The notes under the pieces are model-generated. The model had not been told where the DNA came from, made no database searches, and saw only the letters and a program-made list of their open reading frames with translations. Positions 1-8,359 of a stretch of 64,000 nucleotides of DNA are shown one piece after another. The stretch's first letter is position 1. Every line of letters begins with the position of its first letter. The translations under genes were made by a program, and so were the position numbers. Source of the DNA: Plantactinospora sp. BC1 (GTDB lineage Bacteria > Actinomycetota > Actinomycetes > Mycobacteriales > Micromonosporaceae); contig NZ_CP028158.1 of assembly GCF_003030345.1 (NCBI RefSeq), forward strand, positions 6,634,001 to 6,698,000, given 5' to 3'.

Positions 1-305
1 CGGGTGATCTCGGTGCCGAGGGCGTCCAGCCGCTGGGTCCAGAAGCCCCGGTAGCGTTCCAGCCAGCGGTCGATCTCCTGGAGCGGGGTCGGGTCCACCG
101 CGTAGAGCCGCCGGGTGCCGGCGGCGCGTACGGTGGTGAACCCGTTCTCCCGGAGCACCCGCAGGTGTTGCGAGACGCCCGGCTGGGAGATCCCGAACTC
201 CTCCTGGACGACCGCGCTGACCTCGCCCGCCGACCGCTCACCGTCGGCGAGCAGTTCCAGGATCCGCCGCCGGACGGGATCGCCGAGAACGTCGAACGCG
301 TGCAC
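1..305 (-). CDS. ArsR-family winged-helix regulator (partial, C-terminus beyond window)
   Basis: The visible 101 residues begin VHAFDVLGDPVRRRILELLA and continue through a winged helix containing GEVSAVVQ, ISQPGVSQHLRVLRENG and a wing with GTRRLYAVDP. This is the layout of ArsR/SmtB-type repressors of the SdpR-like group that lack an obvious metal-binding cysteine motif. The GTG start at 305-303 is chosen because GAAAGGA lies about 8 nt upstream and the conserved FDVLGDPVRR motif follows at once. An ATG a few bases upstream is in another frame. The gene is divergent from the PhzF-like gene, so it may regulate that gene or itself; this is inference. The C-terminus lies outside the window, where such genes are often followed by an SRPBCC/AHSA1 partner. 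Confidence 0.85.
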   Translation of the reverse strand, partial: MHAFDVLGDPVRRRILELLADGERSAGEVSAVVQEEFGISQPGVSQHLRVLRENGFTTVRAAGTRRLYAVDPTPLQEIDRWLERYRGFWTQRLDALGTEIT

Positions 306-449
306 GCCGCCATCCTTTCAGCGCTCACTTATATAACTCAAGTCTAACGTAGATCCGGAGATCGGTCCGGACGACCCTACCGGCCCGACACCGGAGTCGA
401 CCCGGCCGCCGCGACCGACGACCCGGCCCGGTACTGGTAGACAGGGGCG
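306..449. promoter_or_regulatory. Divergent promoter region between ArsR and PhzF-like genes
   Basis: This 144-bp divergent spacer has an AT-rich patch at about 327-343, ACTTATATAACTCAAGT, with ACTT/AAGT ends and an internal TTATATAA palindrome. It stands out against the GC-rich surroundings. It is the most plausible ArsR operator or -10 region for the leftward gene. No consensus -35 was found. Confidence 0.35.
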
Positions 450-1298
450 ATGCGGCTCCGCCTGATCCAGCTCGACGCCTTCGCCGACCGGGTGTTCCAG
501 GGAAACCCGGCGGCCGTGATGCCCCTGCCCGGCTGGCTGCCGGACAGCGTCCTACAGGCCCTCGCCGAGGAGAACAACCTCTCCGAGACCGCCTTCTACA
601 CCGCCGGGCTGCCGGCCGACGCCGACCCGCCACCCGGCGACGACCCCGCCTACCACCTGCGCTGGTTCACCCCGGCGGTCGAGGTGGACCTCTGCGGACA
701 CGCGACCCTGGCCACCGCCGGGCAACTCTTCGACGACGTGCACCCGGACGCGTCACGCCTGCTCTTCTGGACCCGCAGCGGCTGGCTCCCGGTGCGGCGG
801 ACCGACCGCAGTGGCGAACTGGAACTGGACTTCCCGGCCGGACGGCTGCGGACCGTACCGGACGGCGACGAGGTCGACGCCGCCGCCGTGACCGCGCTCG
901 GCATCGAGCCGGAGCACCGGTTCCGGGACACCGACCTGGTCTACGTGCTCCGCAGCGCCGCCGAGGTCCGGGCGGTCACGGCGGACTTCACCACCCTGGC
1001 CCGGCTGCCGGTACGCGGCGCGATCGTCACCGCTCCCGGCGACACCGACGGCGTCGACTTCGTCAGCCGGTGGTTCGGCGCCGGTGCGGGTGCCTTCGAG
1101 GACCCGGTGACCGGTTCCGCGCACAGCCAGATCGCGCCGTACTGGGCGGAACGGCTCGGCCGGACGACCCTGACCGCCCGGCAGCTCTCCGCCCGGGGCG
1201 GCACGGTGCACTGCGCGGTGGACGCCGACCGGGTACGCCTGCGCGGCGCTTACCGCCGCTACCTCGACGGCACCGTCACCATCCCGGACCCGGGCTGA
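450..1298 (+). CDS. PhzF family isomerase/epimerase-like protein
   Basis: This 282-residue protein is a full-length member of the PhzF/diaminopimelate-epimerase fold. The N-terminal half has the FQGNPAAV motif and NNLSETAF, whose Glu46 matches the catalytic Glu of PhzF. The hydrophobic core motif DLCGHATLATA follows. The C-terminal half carries FEDPVTGSAHSQIAPYW (about 211-227), the second half-domain signature. Family members isomerise small carboxylic acids, but the substrate cannot be read from sequence and no phenazine genes are nearby. The ATG has AGGGG a few bases upstream. The region around its stop codon is repeated downstream (1280-1335). Confidence 0.9.
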   Translation: MRLRLIQLDAFADRVFQGNPAAVMPLPGWLPDSVLQALAEENNLSETAFYTAGLPADADPPPGDDPAYHLRWFTPAVEVDLCGHATLATAGQLFDDVHPDASRLLFWTRSGWLPVRRTDRSGELELDFPAGRLRTVPDGDEVDAAAVTALGIEPEHRFRDTDLVYVLRSAAEVRAVTADFTTLARLPVRGAIVTAPGDTDGVDFVSRWFGAGAGAFEDPVTGSAHSQIAPYWAERLGRTTLTARQLSARGGTVHCAVDADRVRLRGAYRRYLDGTVTIPDPG

Positions 1299-1335
1299 GC
1301 ACTCCGGATCGGCTGACCATTCCGGACCGGGCGAT
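1280..1335. repeat. Degenerate stop-spanning tandem repeat, 3 copies of 18-20 bp
   Basis: Copy 1 (1280-1299) contains the last codons and the TGA of the PhzF-like gene. Copies 2 (1300-1317, CACTCCGGATCGGCTGAC) and 3 (1318-1335, CATTCCGGACCGGGCGAT) follow directly. The copies share CAyyCCGGAyC and differ by a 2-base deletion and point changes. Confidence 0.6.
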
Positions 1336-1404
1336 CGGCCGGTTCCCGGGCGCCTGACCGGACGGCGGTGACCGGTGACAGCGGTCGCGCGGGGGTCCCC
1401 CGGG

Positions 1405-3039
1405 TCAGTGGCCGTGGAAGGCCTCCTCCAGCCACCACGCACCGCGCTCGCTGGTGATCTTCGCGTCGACCACCAGCGGCCGGTCGCGGGGGCCGGCCAG
1501 CCAGTCCCGTACCGGGGCGAGGTCGTCGATTCCGCGTACCGTCAGCGCGGCGCAGCCGTACCCCCGGGCGATCGAGGCGAGGTCGGTGTCGGGGAACCGG
1601 ACCAGGTCCAGCGGGTGGCCGTCCGGGCCGAAGTGGTGCACCTCGGCGCCGTACGCCGCGTCGTCGTAGACCACCACCAGCAGGGGCAGGCCGAGCCGGG
1701 TCGCGGTGACGAGTTCGACCGCCGACATCGCGAACCCGCCGTCGCCGAGCGCCGCCACGGTGAGCCGGTCCGGTCGGGCCACGGCGGCACCGAGCGCGCT
1801 GGCCAGCCCCAACCCGACGGACTGGAACGCCTGGGTGAAGCAGAACCCGACCACGTCCGGTACGGAGAGGAACATCGACGGGTAGCCCATGAAGTTGCCG
1901 GAGTCGACCACCACGGTCCGCTCGGCCGGCAGCAGGTCGTCCAGGGCGATGGTCAGGGTACGCGGGTCGACGTGGCCGTCGACGCTCCCGTCCAGATAGG
2001 ACACGTCCCGCCAGCGCCCCTCGGTGGCGATGCGCCGACGCAGCTCCGGGGTGCGCTGGGTGCCGACCGGCCGGCCGATGCCCGGTTCCCGCTCCAGCCA
2101 GCGCAGCGCGTAACGGGCGACCCGGGCCACGTCGCCGCTGACGTGCCGGTCGACCCGGGGATTCAGGGTGGCGCCGACCGGCAGCTCGTCGACCTGGACC
2201 ACGGTGGCCGACGGCGAGATCAGCCGGCCGTGCCGGGTCGTCCACATGTTCAGCGTGCTGCCCCAGGCGACCACCAGGTCGGCCTCGCCGATCAGTTCGG
2301 CGGCGAGCGGGGTGGCGAAGCCGCCCGAGACGTCGAGATACCACGGATCGCCGGCGAAGAGTCCCTTGGCGGCGGCCGAGACCGCCAGCAGCGCGGCGCA
2401 CTCGTCGGCCAGCCGGGTCAGCGGCTCCCGGGCACCCCGGGCACCCCGGCCGGCGACGAAGACCGGCCGCCGGGCGGCGACCAGGGCCCGGACCAGCGGC
2501 TCGACGTCGGGTACCCAGTCGGCACGGGCGTTACCCCGCTCGACAGGACCGGTCCACGGCGCCACCTCCTGGGTCTGCACGTCCAGCGGCAGCCCCAGCA
2601 GCACCGTCGTGCCCGAGGCCGCCCGCCGGTAGGCGTGGCTGACGTCCACCTCGACGTGCTCCAGACGTACCCGTTGGTAGTGGATGTCGAGCGCGGTGGC
2701 GGTGTGCGGTAGGTCGATGAAGAAATTGGACCGTGGCTCGGTCGCCTCCGGCGCCAGCACCAGCATCGGGGTCCGGCTCTTGGCCGCCTCGACGATCCCG
2801 GTCAGCGCGTTGGTGACCCCCGGCCCCTGGTGCACCGAGAGCACCCCGACCTCGCCCGAGGTGCGCGCGTAGCCGTCCGCCATGCTCGCCGCGCCGCCCT
2901 CGTGCGCGGCGGCGACGAACCGGGCACCCCCGGCGACCAGCGCGTTGGTCACGTGGAAGTTGCCGCTGCCGACCACCCCGAAGACGTGCCGTACCCCGTG
3001 CGCGGCGAGCACCCGTCCGACCACCTCGGCGACCCGCAT
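1405..3039 (-). CDS. Thiamine-diphosphate-dependent enzyme (acetolactate synthase/benzoylformate decarboxylase-like)
   Basis: The 544-residue protein has the three-domain ThDP architecture. The N-terminal PYR domain has the cofactor-activating Glu47 in AAHEGGAAS. The central domain follows (about 190-330). The C-terminal PP domain has GDGGFAMSAVE near residue 430. The usual GDG-x(about 26)-N motif ends here in VVVYDDAAYG, with Asp where the family normally has Asn. The ATG at 3039 is preceded by a GGGGGTGA ribosome-binding-like stretch; an in-frame GTG lies three codons upstream. It sits 79 bp downstream of the cyclase-family hydrolase and is probably co-transcribed, suggesting sequential steps on one acid substrate. 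True acetolactate synthase is unlikely because there is no small subunit or ilvC nearby. Confidence 0.8.
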   Translation of the reverse strand: MRVAEVVGRVLAAHGVRHVFGVVGSGNFHVTNALVAGGARFVAAAHEGGAASMADGYARTSGEVGVLSVHQGPGVTNALTGIVEAAKSRTPMLVLAPEATEPRSNFFIDLPHTATALDIHYQRVRLEHVEVDVSHAYRRAASGTTVLLGLPLDVQTQEVAPWTGPVERGNARADWVPDVEPLVRALVAARRPVFVAGRGARGAREPLTRLADECAALLAVSAAAKGLFAGDPWYLDVSGGFATPLAAELIGEADLVVAWGSTLNMWTTRHGRLISPSATVVQVDELPVGATLNPRVDRHVSGDVARVARYALRWLEREPGIGRPVGTQRTPELRRRIATEGRWRDVSYLDGSVDGHVDPRTLTIALDDLLPAERTVVVDSGNFMGYPSMFLSVPDVVGFCFTQAFQSVGLGLASALGAAVARPDRLTVAALGDGGFAMSAVELVTATRLGLPLLVVVYDDAAYGAEVHHFGPDGHPLDLVRFPDTDLASIARGYGCAALTVRGIDDLAPVRDWLAGPRDRPLVVDAKITSERGAWWLEEAFHGH

Positions 3040-3087
3040 GCCCGTCACCCCCGTCCCGTCGCCCGCATCCGTCGCGTCCCGCCGCCC

Positions 3088-3132
3088 GCTACCACTCGAC
3101 CCGCTACCGCCCGACCAGCTACCGCTCGACCA
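3088..3132. repeat. Stop-spanning tandem repeat, 3 x 15 bp
   Basis: Three contiguous 15-bp units are present: GCTACCACTCGACCC (3088-3102), GCTACCGCCCGACCA (3103-3117) and GCTACCGCTCGACCA (3118-3132). The rightmost unit holds the last codons and TAG stop of the leftward cyclase gene. The other two lie immediately downstream of that stop. Confidence 0.85.
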
Positions 3133-3880
3133 GGGCGAGTACCCGGCACGGGCTGCCGGAGCCCTGCACGATCGGCAGCGGCCCGGCGACCAGCACCGCA
3201 CCCGTCGGCGGGAGCTGCGCCACGTTGCGGAGCTGGGTGAGACCGTACTTGTCCGCGCCGAGCAGGAACGAGTGGCAGGGGAACGGCGGGTCGAACGAGT
3301 GCGCCGCCCCGGCGTCGGTCCCCACCGTCTCGACCCCGACGCCCTGCACCGGGGACTCCTCGGCGAGCCACTTCGCGCAGGCGGGGGAGATTCCCGGGGT
3401 ACGGCCGGCGTTGGCGTACCGCGCCGCGTCGTCACCGTACGCGTCCCAGCCGGTCCGGTAGAGCAGCCAGCCGCCGGCCGGCAGCGGACCGTGCTCCGCC
3501 TCCCAGGCCCGGATGTGTTCCACCTCCAGCAGGAAGTCGGGGTCGGCGGCGGCTTCGGCGGTGTGGTCGAGCACCACCGCCGGGGCGATCAGCCGGCTCG
3601 GCGGCACCTGCGAGACGTCGTCGCCGTGCTGGCCGCTGACCCAGTGCACCGGCGCGTCGAAGTGCGTACCGGTGTGCTCGCCGGTGGTGAAGTTGTTCCA
3701 GTACCAGGCCGGGCCGCGCTCGTCGTAGCGGCTGATCTCGCGGAGCGCGAACGGGACGGTCTGGCCGAACGGTTCGGGGAGGGTGAGGATCGGCGTCTGC
3801 GCCGAGAGCGGGGCGGTGAGGTCCACGACCTCGACCCGGCCGGTGGCGAGCGCGGCAACAAGATCTTGCAGCACGGTCAT
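3119..3880 (-). CDS. Cyclase family protein (kynurenine formamidase-like metal hydrolase)
   Basis: This 253-residue protein has the hallmark metal-binding motif HTGTHFDAPVHW (residues 69-80) of the cyclase/KynB/isatin hydrolase family. A later conserved segment, GVGVETVGTDAG, precedes a PCHSFLLGADKYGLTQLRN region. Family members hydrolyse amides, lactones or isatin-like rings with Mn or Zn. The ATG start is 79 bp upstream of the ThDP enzyme in the same orientation, so one operon is likely. KynB activity is possible, but no other kynurenine gene is visible. The last 15 bp, including the stop, are tandemly repeated downstream. Confidence 0.85.
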   Translation of the reverse strand: MTVLQDLVAALATGRVEVVDLTAPLSAQTPILTLPEPFGQTVPFALREISRYDERGPAWYWNNFTTGEHTGTHFDAPVHWVSGQHGDDVSQVPPSRLIAPAVVLDHTAEAAADPDFLLEVEHIRAWEAEHGPLPAGGWLLYRTGWDAYGDDAARYANAGRTPGISPACAKWLAEESPVQGVGVETVGTDAGAAHSFDPPFPCHSFLLGADKYGLTQLRNVAQLPPTGAVLVAGPLPIVQGSGSPCRVLALVER

Positions 3881-3979
3881 GGCGAGAACCTACCGGAGTT
3901 TCCGCCGAATCCGACCCGCGCGATCGGTCAGGAGTTGTCCCCGTCCGGCGGCCGGCCCCGGCGGGCGCGACGGTCGCCT

Positions 3980-4015
3980 CGGGGGCGTCGTCCGGCTGGT
4001 GGGACGACGCCCCCG
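3980..4015 (-). terminator. Strong hairpin terminator
   Basis: A perfect inverted repeat with 14-bp arms (CGGGGGCGTCGTCC at 3980-3993, complement at 4002-4015) flanks an 8-nt loop. It lies downstream of the secreted-protein gene and upstream of the cyclase gene. It lacks a T-tract, as is common for actinobacterial terminators. Confidence 0.7.
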
Positions 4016-4073
4016 GGACGGGCCGCCATCGATGGACCAGGAGACCGTCCGGCGGATCGGCGGCGCTCGGCGG

Positions 4074-4595
4074 TCAGCGCCAGTGCAGCGAGTAGACCTG
4101 CGGTGTTCCGCAGTAGCCGGCCGGCGTCGGCAGCGGGGTCGGTGCGTTCGTCGTCGCGGCCCGGCAGACCTGGACGACCAGGGTGTCGACACCGCTGCCG
4201 GGCTCTCGGGGACCGAGCTGGAAGCTGTACTTCGTGATGTCGTTGTCCACCTTCGTCGTGCCCTCGGCGATGAGGCGGCCGTTGCCGTACGCGTAGAAGG
4301 TGACGAAGCTGAAGAGGCCGTCGTCCCGGCAGATCGGGCCGGGATCGCGCTCGTAGGGGCGGTCGGCGACGGTGCCGGTGACGGTCACCGAGCCGAGCCC
4401 GGGAGGTGCGGAGACCGGAAGGAATTCCAGGGTTCCTTCCGCGAGACCGTACCGGCAACTGTCGCCGCTGTCGGCGGTGAACTGTTGCGGTGCGAGGTCG
4501 GTGTCGGTGCCGGCCCGGGCGGGGCCGGCCAGGGCGGTGAGGGTGAGCAGGGCGGCGGCGAGTACGACCGCCGACCGGCGGATCGGTCGCGGCAT
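4074..4595 (-). CDS. Secreted hypothetical protein with four cysteines
   Basis: A 173-residue protein with a clear Sec signal peptide: a basic start MPRPIRR, a hydrophobic core AVVLAAALLTLTALA and an ARA cleavage site near residue 28. The mature part has four cysteines (near GDSCRYG, GPICRDD, VQVCRAA, GYCGTP) that could form two disulfides. It is probably a small beta-rich extracellular domain. The ATG at 4595 is fixed by an ideal AGGAGGT about 6 nt upstream. It appears monocistronic, with a strong hairpin downstream. I do not recognise a family. Confidence 0.75.
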   Translation of the reverse strand: MPRPIRRSAVVLAAALLTLTALAGPARAGTDTDLAPQQFTADSGDSCRYGLAEGTLEFLPVSAPPGLGSVTVTGTVADRPYERDPGPICRDDGLFSFVTFYAYGNGRLIAEGTTKVDNDITKYSFQLGPREPGSGVDTLVVQVCRAATTNAPTPLPTPAGYCGTPQVYSLHWR

Positions 4596-4852
4596 GGCGT
4601 ACCTCCTGAGTGGATGGACGGTGCGGGTGGCGGTGCCTGCCTCGGTGGCGGTCGGTCGCGGGTCGCGGCGGCCGGAGAGCCTCGTACGCACGTGGTGCGC
4701 GGGAGGCGCCGGTCGCCGGTCGGGACGTCGACTCCGCCCGTCCGGCCACCGATCGACATTGTCACACGTCTATCTATCGTTTCGGGGGTCGACTCCGACG
4801 GCGGTCCGCCCGGGGTTGACCTCAACCAAGCTAGACATTCGATCCTGTGCAG

Positions 4853-6178
4853 ATGACCGCCACTCCGGAACCCGCCACCCCGGAACCCGCCGGGACGGCC
4901 ACCCGGCACCGGATCGCGCGCGGCAGCACCGACCGGCCCTCCGTCCCGCCTAGGGGTCCACTCTGGATACTCCTGCTCGCCTCCACCCTCACCGTGCTGG
5001 CCGGAGCGGTACTGGCGCCGGTGGTCGAACTGCTCCGCGCGGACCTCGGGGTCAGCGCCGGTGCGGCCGGACTGGTGTTGACCGCGCACGGGCTCTCGCT
5101 GGCCCTCGTCGGCCCCCTGGTCGGCCGGGCGGTCGACCGGTGGGGCGTCTCCGGACCGCTCGGCGCCGGACTCGTCCTCTACGGGCTGGCCGGCGGCGCC
5201 GGCCTGCTGCTCGACGACTACCTGGCGCTGGTCGCCAGCCGCCTGGTCTTCGGGATCGGCGCCGCCGCGGTCTTCACCGGCAGCACCCTCGGCCTGCTCG
5301 ACCTCGCGGCCGGGGCGGCGGCCCGGGACCGGATGATGGGCTGGCGAAGCGCCGCGATCAGCCTCGGCGGGGTGCTCTGGCCACTGCTCGGCGGCGCCCT
5401 GGGCACCATCTCCTGGCACGCGCCGTTCGCGGTCTACCTGGTCGGTGTCCCGCTCGGTCTGGTCGCCCTCCGCACGCTTTCCACGATGGACAGACATCGG
5501 CCGGGGTCGAGCGTCGCGGCGTCCCGCTCGGAATCGACCACCGCCGCGAAGGAGGAGGCGTCGGGCGCCGTCGGCCACGCCGGGCCCGCCCGGCCCGAGC
5601 CGCTGCTGCGAGGACGTCCGCGACTGCTCGGAATCTACGCACTCCAGGCCGTCGCCACCGCGCTGCTCTACGGGGTACTCGTGTTCCTGCCGCCGCGCCT
5701 CGCCGAGGTCGGTGTCCGGGACAGCTTCCGGGTCGCGCTCTTCGGCGCACTGCTCTCCCTGGTGATGAGCCTGACCGGGCTCCGGTTCGCCCGGGTCCGG
5801 GCCCGACTCGGCTGGTCCGGACTGCTGCTGCTCGCCTTCGGCGCCTGGACCGTGGCGCTGGTACTCCTCGCGCTCGGTACGTCGCCGGTCCCGCTGCTGC
5901 TCGCACCCGCCGTGTTCGGCTTCGGCATGGGACTGGCCGTGCCGGCCCTGACGGTGCTGGCCGCCGAACACGCCCCGGCCGGTCGACGCGGGCAGGCGAC
6001 CGCACTGCTCGGTACGGCCACCTTCGGCAGCCAGTTCGGTTCGCCACTGCTCTTCGGGCCGGTCGAGGCGGCCACCTCGACGAGCGGGGTCTTCCTGGCC
6101 GCCGCCGCCCTCGCCGCGCTGACCCTGCTGACCCTGCTCGTCACCGGACGCCGCCTCGGCACGGAACCTCCCGGCTAG
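4853..6178 (+). CDS. MFS transporter (drug/metabolite efflux type)
   Basis: About 441 residues with an N-terminal cytoplasmic tail of about 45 residues, then roughly 12 hydrophobic segments in two halves. A charged central loop (about 215-245, SRSESTTAAKEEASG) separates them. GPLVGRAVDRWG between helices 2 and 3 is the MFS motif A region. It probably exports small hydrophobic molecules; the substrate is unknown. The ATG at 4853 is used, but a GTG six bases upstream is equally possible. No ribosome-binding site is seen. TTGACC at 4816-4821 may be a -35 element, although no -10 fits at normal spacing. Confidence 0.85.
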   Translation: MTATPEPATPEPAGTATRHRIARGSTDRPSVPPRGPLWILLLASTLTVLAGAVLAPVVELLRADLGVSAGAAGLVLTAHGLSLALVGPLVGRAVDRWGVSGPLGAGLVLYGLAGGAGLLLDDYLALVASRLVFGIGAAAVFTGSTLGLLDLAAGAAARDRMMGWRSAAISLGGVLWPLLGGALGTISWHAPFAVYLVGVPLGLVALRTLSTMDRHRPGSSVAASRSESTTAAKEEASGAVGHAGPARPEPLLRGRPRLLGIYALQAVATALLYGVLVFLPPRLAEVGVRDSFRVALFGALLSLVMSLTGLRFARVRARLGWSGLLLLAFGAWTVALVLLALGTSPVPLLLAPAVFGFGMGLAVPALTVLAAEHAPAGRRGQATALLGTATFGSQFGSPLLFGPVEAATSTSGVFLAAAALAALTLLTLLVTGRRLGTEPPG

Positions 6179-6183
6179 CCCGG

Positions 6184-6260
6184 CCCGGCCGCTGTTCAGC
6201 GGCTGGCCCGACCGGCCGGTGCTCAGCGGCTGGCCCGCCCCGGCCGGTGCTCAGCCCGGG
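6184..6260. repeat. Stop-spanning tandem repeat of about 27-28 bp
   Basis: Three TCAG-centred copies are aligned at 6196, 6223 and 6251 (spacing 27 and 28 bp). The rightmost contains the glgB stop codon and the two others lie downstream of it on the minus strand. The shared core CGGCCGGTGCTCAGCGGCTG also includes the palindrome ACCGGCCGGT, so the block could serve as a terminator between convergent glgB and the MFS gene. Confidence 0.7.
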
Positions 6261-8359
6261 CGGAGCCAGAGGACGCCGAGCGGCGGCACCCGCAGCGCCA
6301 CCGAGGCGGGCAGGCCGTGCCACGGCTGGTCGTCGGCGGTGACCGCGCCCAGGTTGCCCACCCCGGAACCGCCGTAGCAGTCCGCGTCGGTGTTCAGGAT
6401 CTCGGACCACCGCCCGGCCAGCGGGAGTCCGATCCGGTAGCCCTCGCGGGGCAGCGCGGCGAAGTTCGCCACGCAGACCAGTGGGGAGCCGTCGGTGGCG
6501 ATCCGGACGAACGCCAGGGTGTTGTTGGCGGCGTCGTCCGAGACGATCCACCGGAAGCCGGCCGGCACGGTGTCCTGGGACCAGAGCGCCGGGTTGTCCC
6601 GGTAGCCGCGGTTCAGGTCCCGGAGCAGCCGCTGCACGCCGGCCCGGCCCGGATCGTCGGTCAGCCGCCAGTCCAGCCCCCGGGTCTCGCTCCACTCCCG
6701 GTCGTCGCCGAGTTCGCAGCCCATGAAGAGCAGTTGCTTGCCCGGGTGCGCCCACATGTACGCCAGCAGGGCGCGTACCCCGGCCAGTTTGCGCCACTGG
6801 TCGCCGGGCATCTTGCCGAGCAGCGACCCCTTGCCGTGCACCACCTCGTCGTGGCTGATCGGCAGCAGGTAGTTCTCGCTCCAGGCGTACACCAGGGAGA
6901 AGGTCAGCTCGTTGTGGTGGTGCTGCCGGTAGATCGGGTCCCTGCCGAGATAGCTCAGGGTGTCGTGCATCCAGCCCATGTTCCACTTGAAGCCGAAGCC
7001 CAGCCCGGCCGAGTCGGTCGACCGGGTCACCCCCGGCCAGGCCGTCGACTCCTCGGCCACCATCAGCACACCCGGATGCTGCCGGTAGACGGTCGCGTTG
7101 ACCTCCTGGAGCAGCGCGATCGCCTCCAGGTTCTCCCGGCCGCCGTGCTCGTTCGGCAGCCACTCGCCGTCGGAGCGGGAGTAGTCCAGATAGAGCATCG
7201 AGGCGACGGCGTCCACCCGCAGACCGTCCACATGGAACTCTTCGCACCAGTAGAGGGCGTTCGCCACCAGGAAGTTGCGGACCTCGGGCCGGCCGTAGTC
7301 GAAGACGTAGGTGCCCCAGTCCGGGTGCTCGCCGCGGCGCGGGTCCGGGTGTTCGTAGAGCGGGGTGCCGTCGAACCGGGCCAGCGCCCAGTCGTCGCGG
7401 GGGAAGTGTGCCGGTACCCAGTCCAGCAGCACCCCGATGCCGGCGGCGTGCAGCCGGTCCACCAGATAGCGGAAGTCGTCGGGGTCGCCGAAGCGCGCGG
7501 TCGGGGCGTAGTAGCCGGTCACCTGGTAGCCCCAGGAGCCGCCGAACGGGTGCTCCATCACCGGCAGGAACTCCACGTGCGTGAAGCCCAGGTCGAGCAC
7601 GTACGCGGTGAGCTGCTCGGCAAGCTCCCGATAGGACAGACCCGGCCGCCACGAGCCGAGGTGCACCTCGTAGACGCTGATCGGCTCCTGGTGCGGCTGC
7701 CGCCGGGCCCGCCGGTCCAGCCAGTCGGCGTCGGACCACTCGTAGCCGGACCGGTCCACCACGGAGGCGGTGGCGGGCGGCACCTCGGTACGCCGGGCCA
7801 GCGGGTCCGCCTTGTCCCGCCACTGCCCGTCCCGGGAGAGGATCCGGTATTTGTACCGCTGCCCGGGTGCCGCCTCCGGGACGAAGATCTCCCAGACCCC
7901 GCTGCTGCCGAGCGACCGCATCGGCCAGCCCTCGTGCGCGCCCCAGCCGGTGAAGTCGCCGACCACCCGGACGCCCTGGGCGTTCGGCGCCCAGACCGCG
8001 AACGACACCCCGCCGCCGTCGGACGGCCGGGCACCGAGCGCCGTCCAGAGCCGCTCGTGCCGGCCCTCGGCGATCAGGTGCAGGTCCAGCTCGCCGACCG
8101 ACGGCGGAAAGCGGTACGGGTCGTCGCGCGGTTCGCCGCCGTCCACCACCACCCGGTAGTCGCGCGCCGTGCCGGGGACCCTCGCCTCGAAGACCCCCTC
8201 GTCGTGCACCCGGCGCATCGGCTGCCGTTCCGCGCCGACCAGCAGCTCGACGGTGCCGGCGCCCCGGCGCAGGGTACGGATCACCGTGCCGTCGCCGTCG
8301 GGATGGGCACCGAGCAGGGCGTGCGGGTCGTGCGTCGTACCGGTGATCAGCTCGTCCAT
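6251..8359 (-). CDS. glgB: 1,4-alpha-glucan branching enzyme
   Basis: The 702-residue protein introduces alpha-1,6 branches into glucan. It has an N-terminal CBM48 region with [17 protein letters not shown], then a GH13 barrel. Conserved regions are [18 protein letters not shown] (nucleophile Asp383), VAEESTAW (acid/base Glu436) and [12 protein letters not shown]. The C-terminal beta domain ends at [12 protein letters not shown]. The ATG at 8359 has GGAGGGG upstream and overlaps the end of glgE by 13 bp, so glgE-glgB are translationally linked. Length and motifs are normal for the family. The stop region is tandemly duplicated downstream (6184-6260). Confidence 0.97.
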   Translation of the reverse strand: MDELITGTTHDPHALLGAHPDGDGTVIRTLRRGAGTVELLVGAERQPMRRVHDEGVFEARVPGTARDYRVVVDGGEPRDDPYRFPPSVGELDLHLIAEGRHERLWTALGARPSDGGGVSFAVWAPNAQGVRVVGDFTGWGAHEGWPMRSLGSSGVWEIFVPEAAPGQRYKYRILSRDGQWRDKADPLARRTEVPPATASVVDRSGYEWSDADWLDRRARRQPHQEPISVYEVHLGSWRPGLSYRELAEQLTAYVLDLGFTHVEFLPVMEHPFGGSWGYQVTGYYAPTARFGDPDDFRYLVDRLHAAGIGVLLDWVPAHFPRDDWALARFDGTPLYEHPDPRRGEHPDWGTYVFDYGRPEVRNFLVANALYWCEEFHVDGLRVDAVASMLYLDYSRSDGEWLPNEHGGRENLEAIALLQEVNATVYRQHPGVLMVAEESTAWPGVTRSTDSAGLGFGFKWNMGWMHDTLSYLGRDPIYRQHHHNELTFSLVYAWSENYLLPISHDEVVHGKGSLLGKMPGDQWRKLAGVRALLAYMWAHPGKQLLFMGCELGDDREWSETRGLDWRLTDDPGRAGVQRLLRDLNRGYRDNPALWSQDTVPAGFRWIVSDDAANNTLAFVRIATDGSPLVCVANFAALPREGYRIGLPLAGRWSEILNTDADCYGGSGVGNLGAVTADDQPWHGLPASVALRVPPLGVLWLRPG

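Noticed and set aside
1391-1401. Palindrome GGGGGTCCCCC as terminator of the ThDP gene
   Set aside because: Arms of five identical bases with a one-base centre cannot form a stable hairpin, and such runs are common in GC-rich DNA.
4816-4846. MerR-type promoter (19-bp spacer) for the MFS gene
   Set aside because: TTGACC and GATCCT are 19 bp apart, but the -10 is poor, no dyad lies between them and no MerR gene is adjacent.
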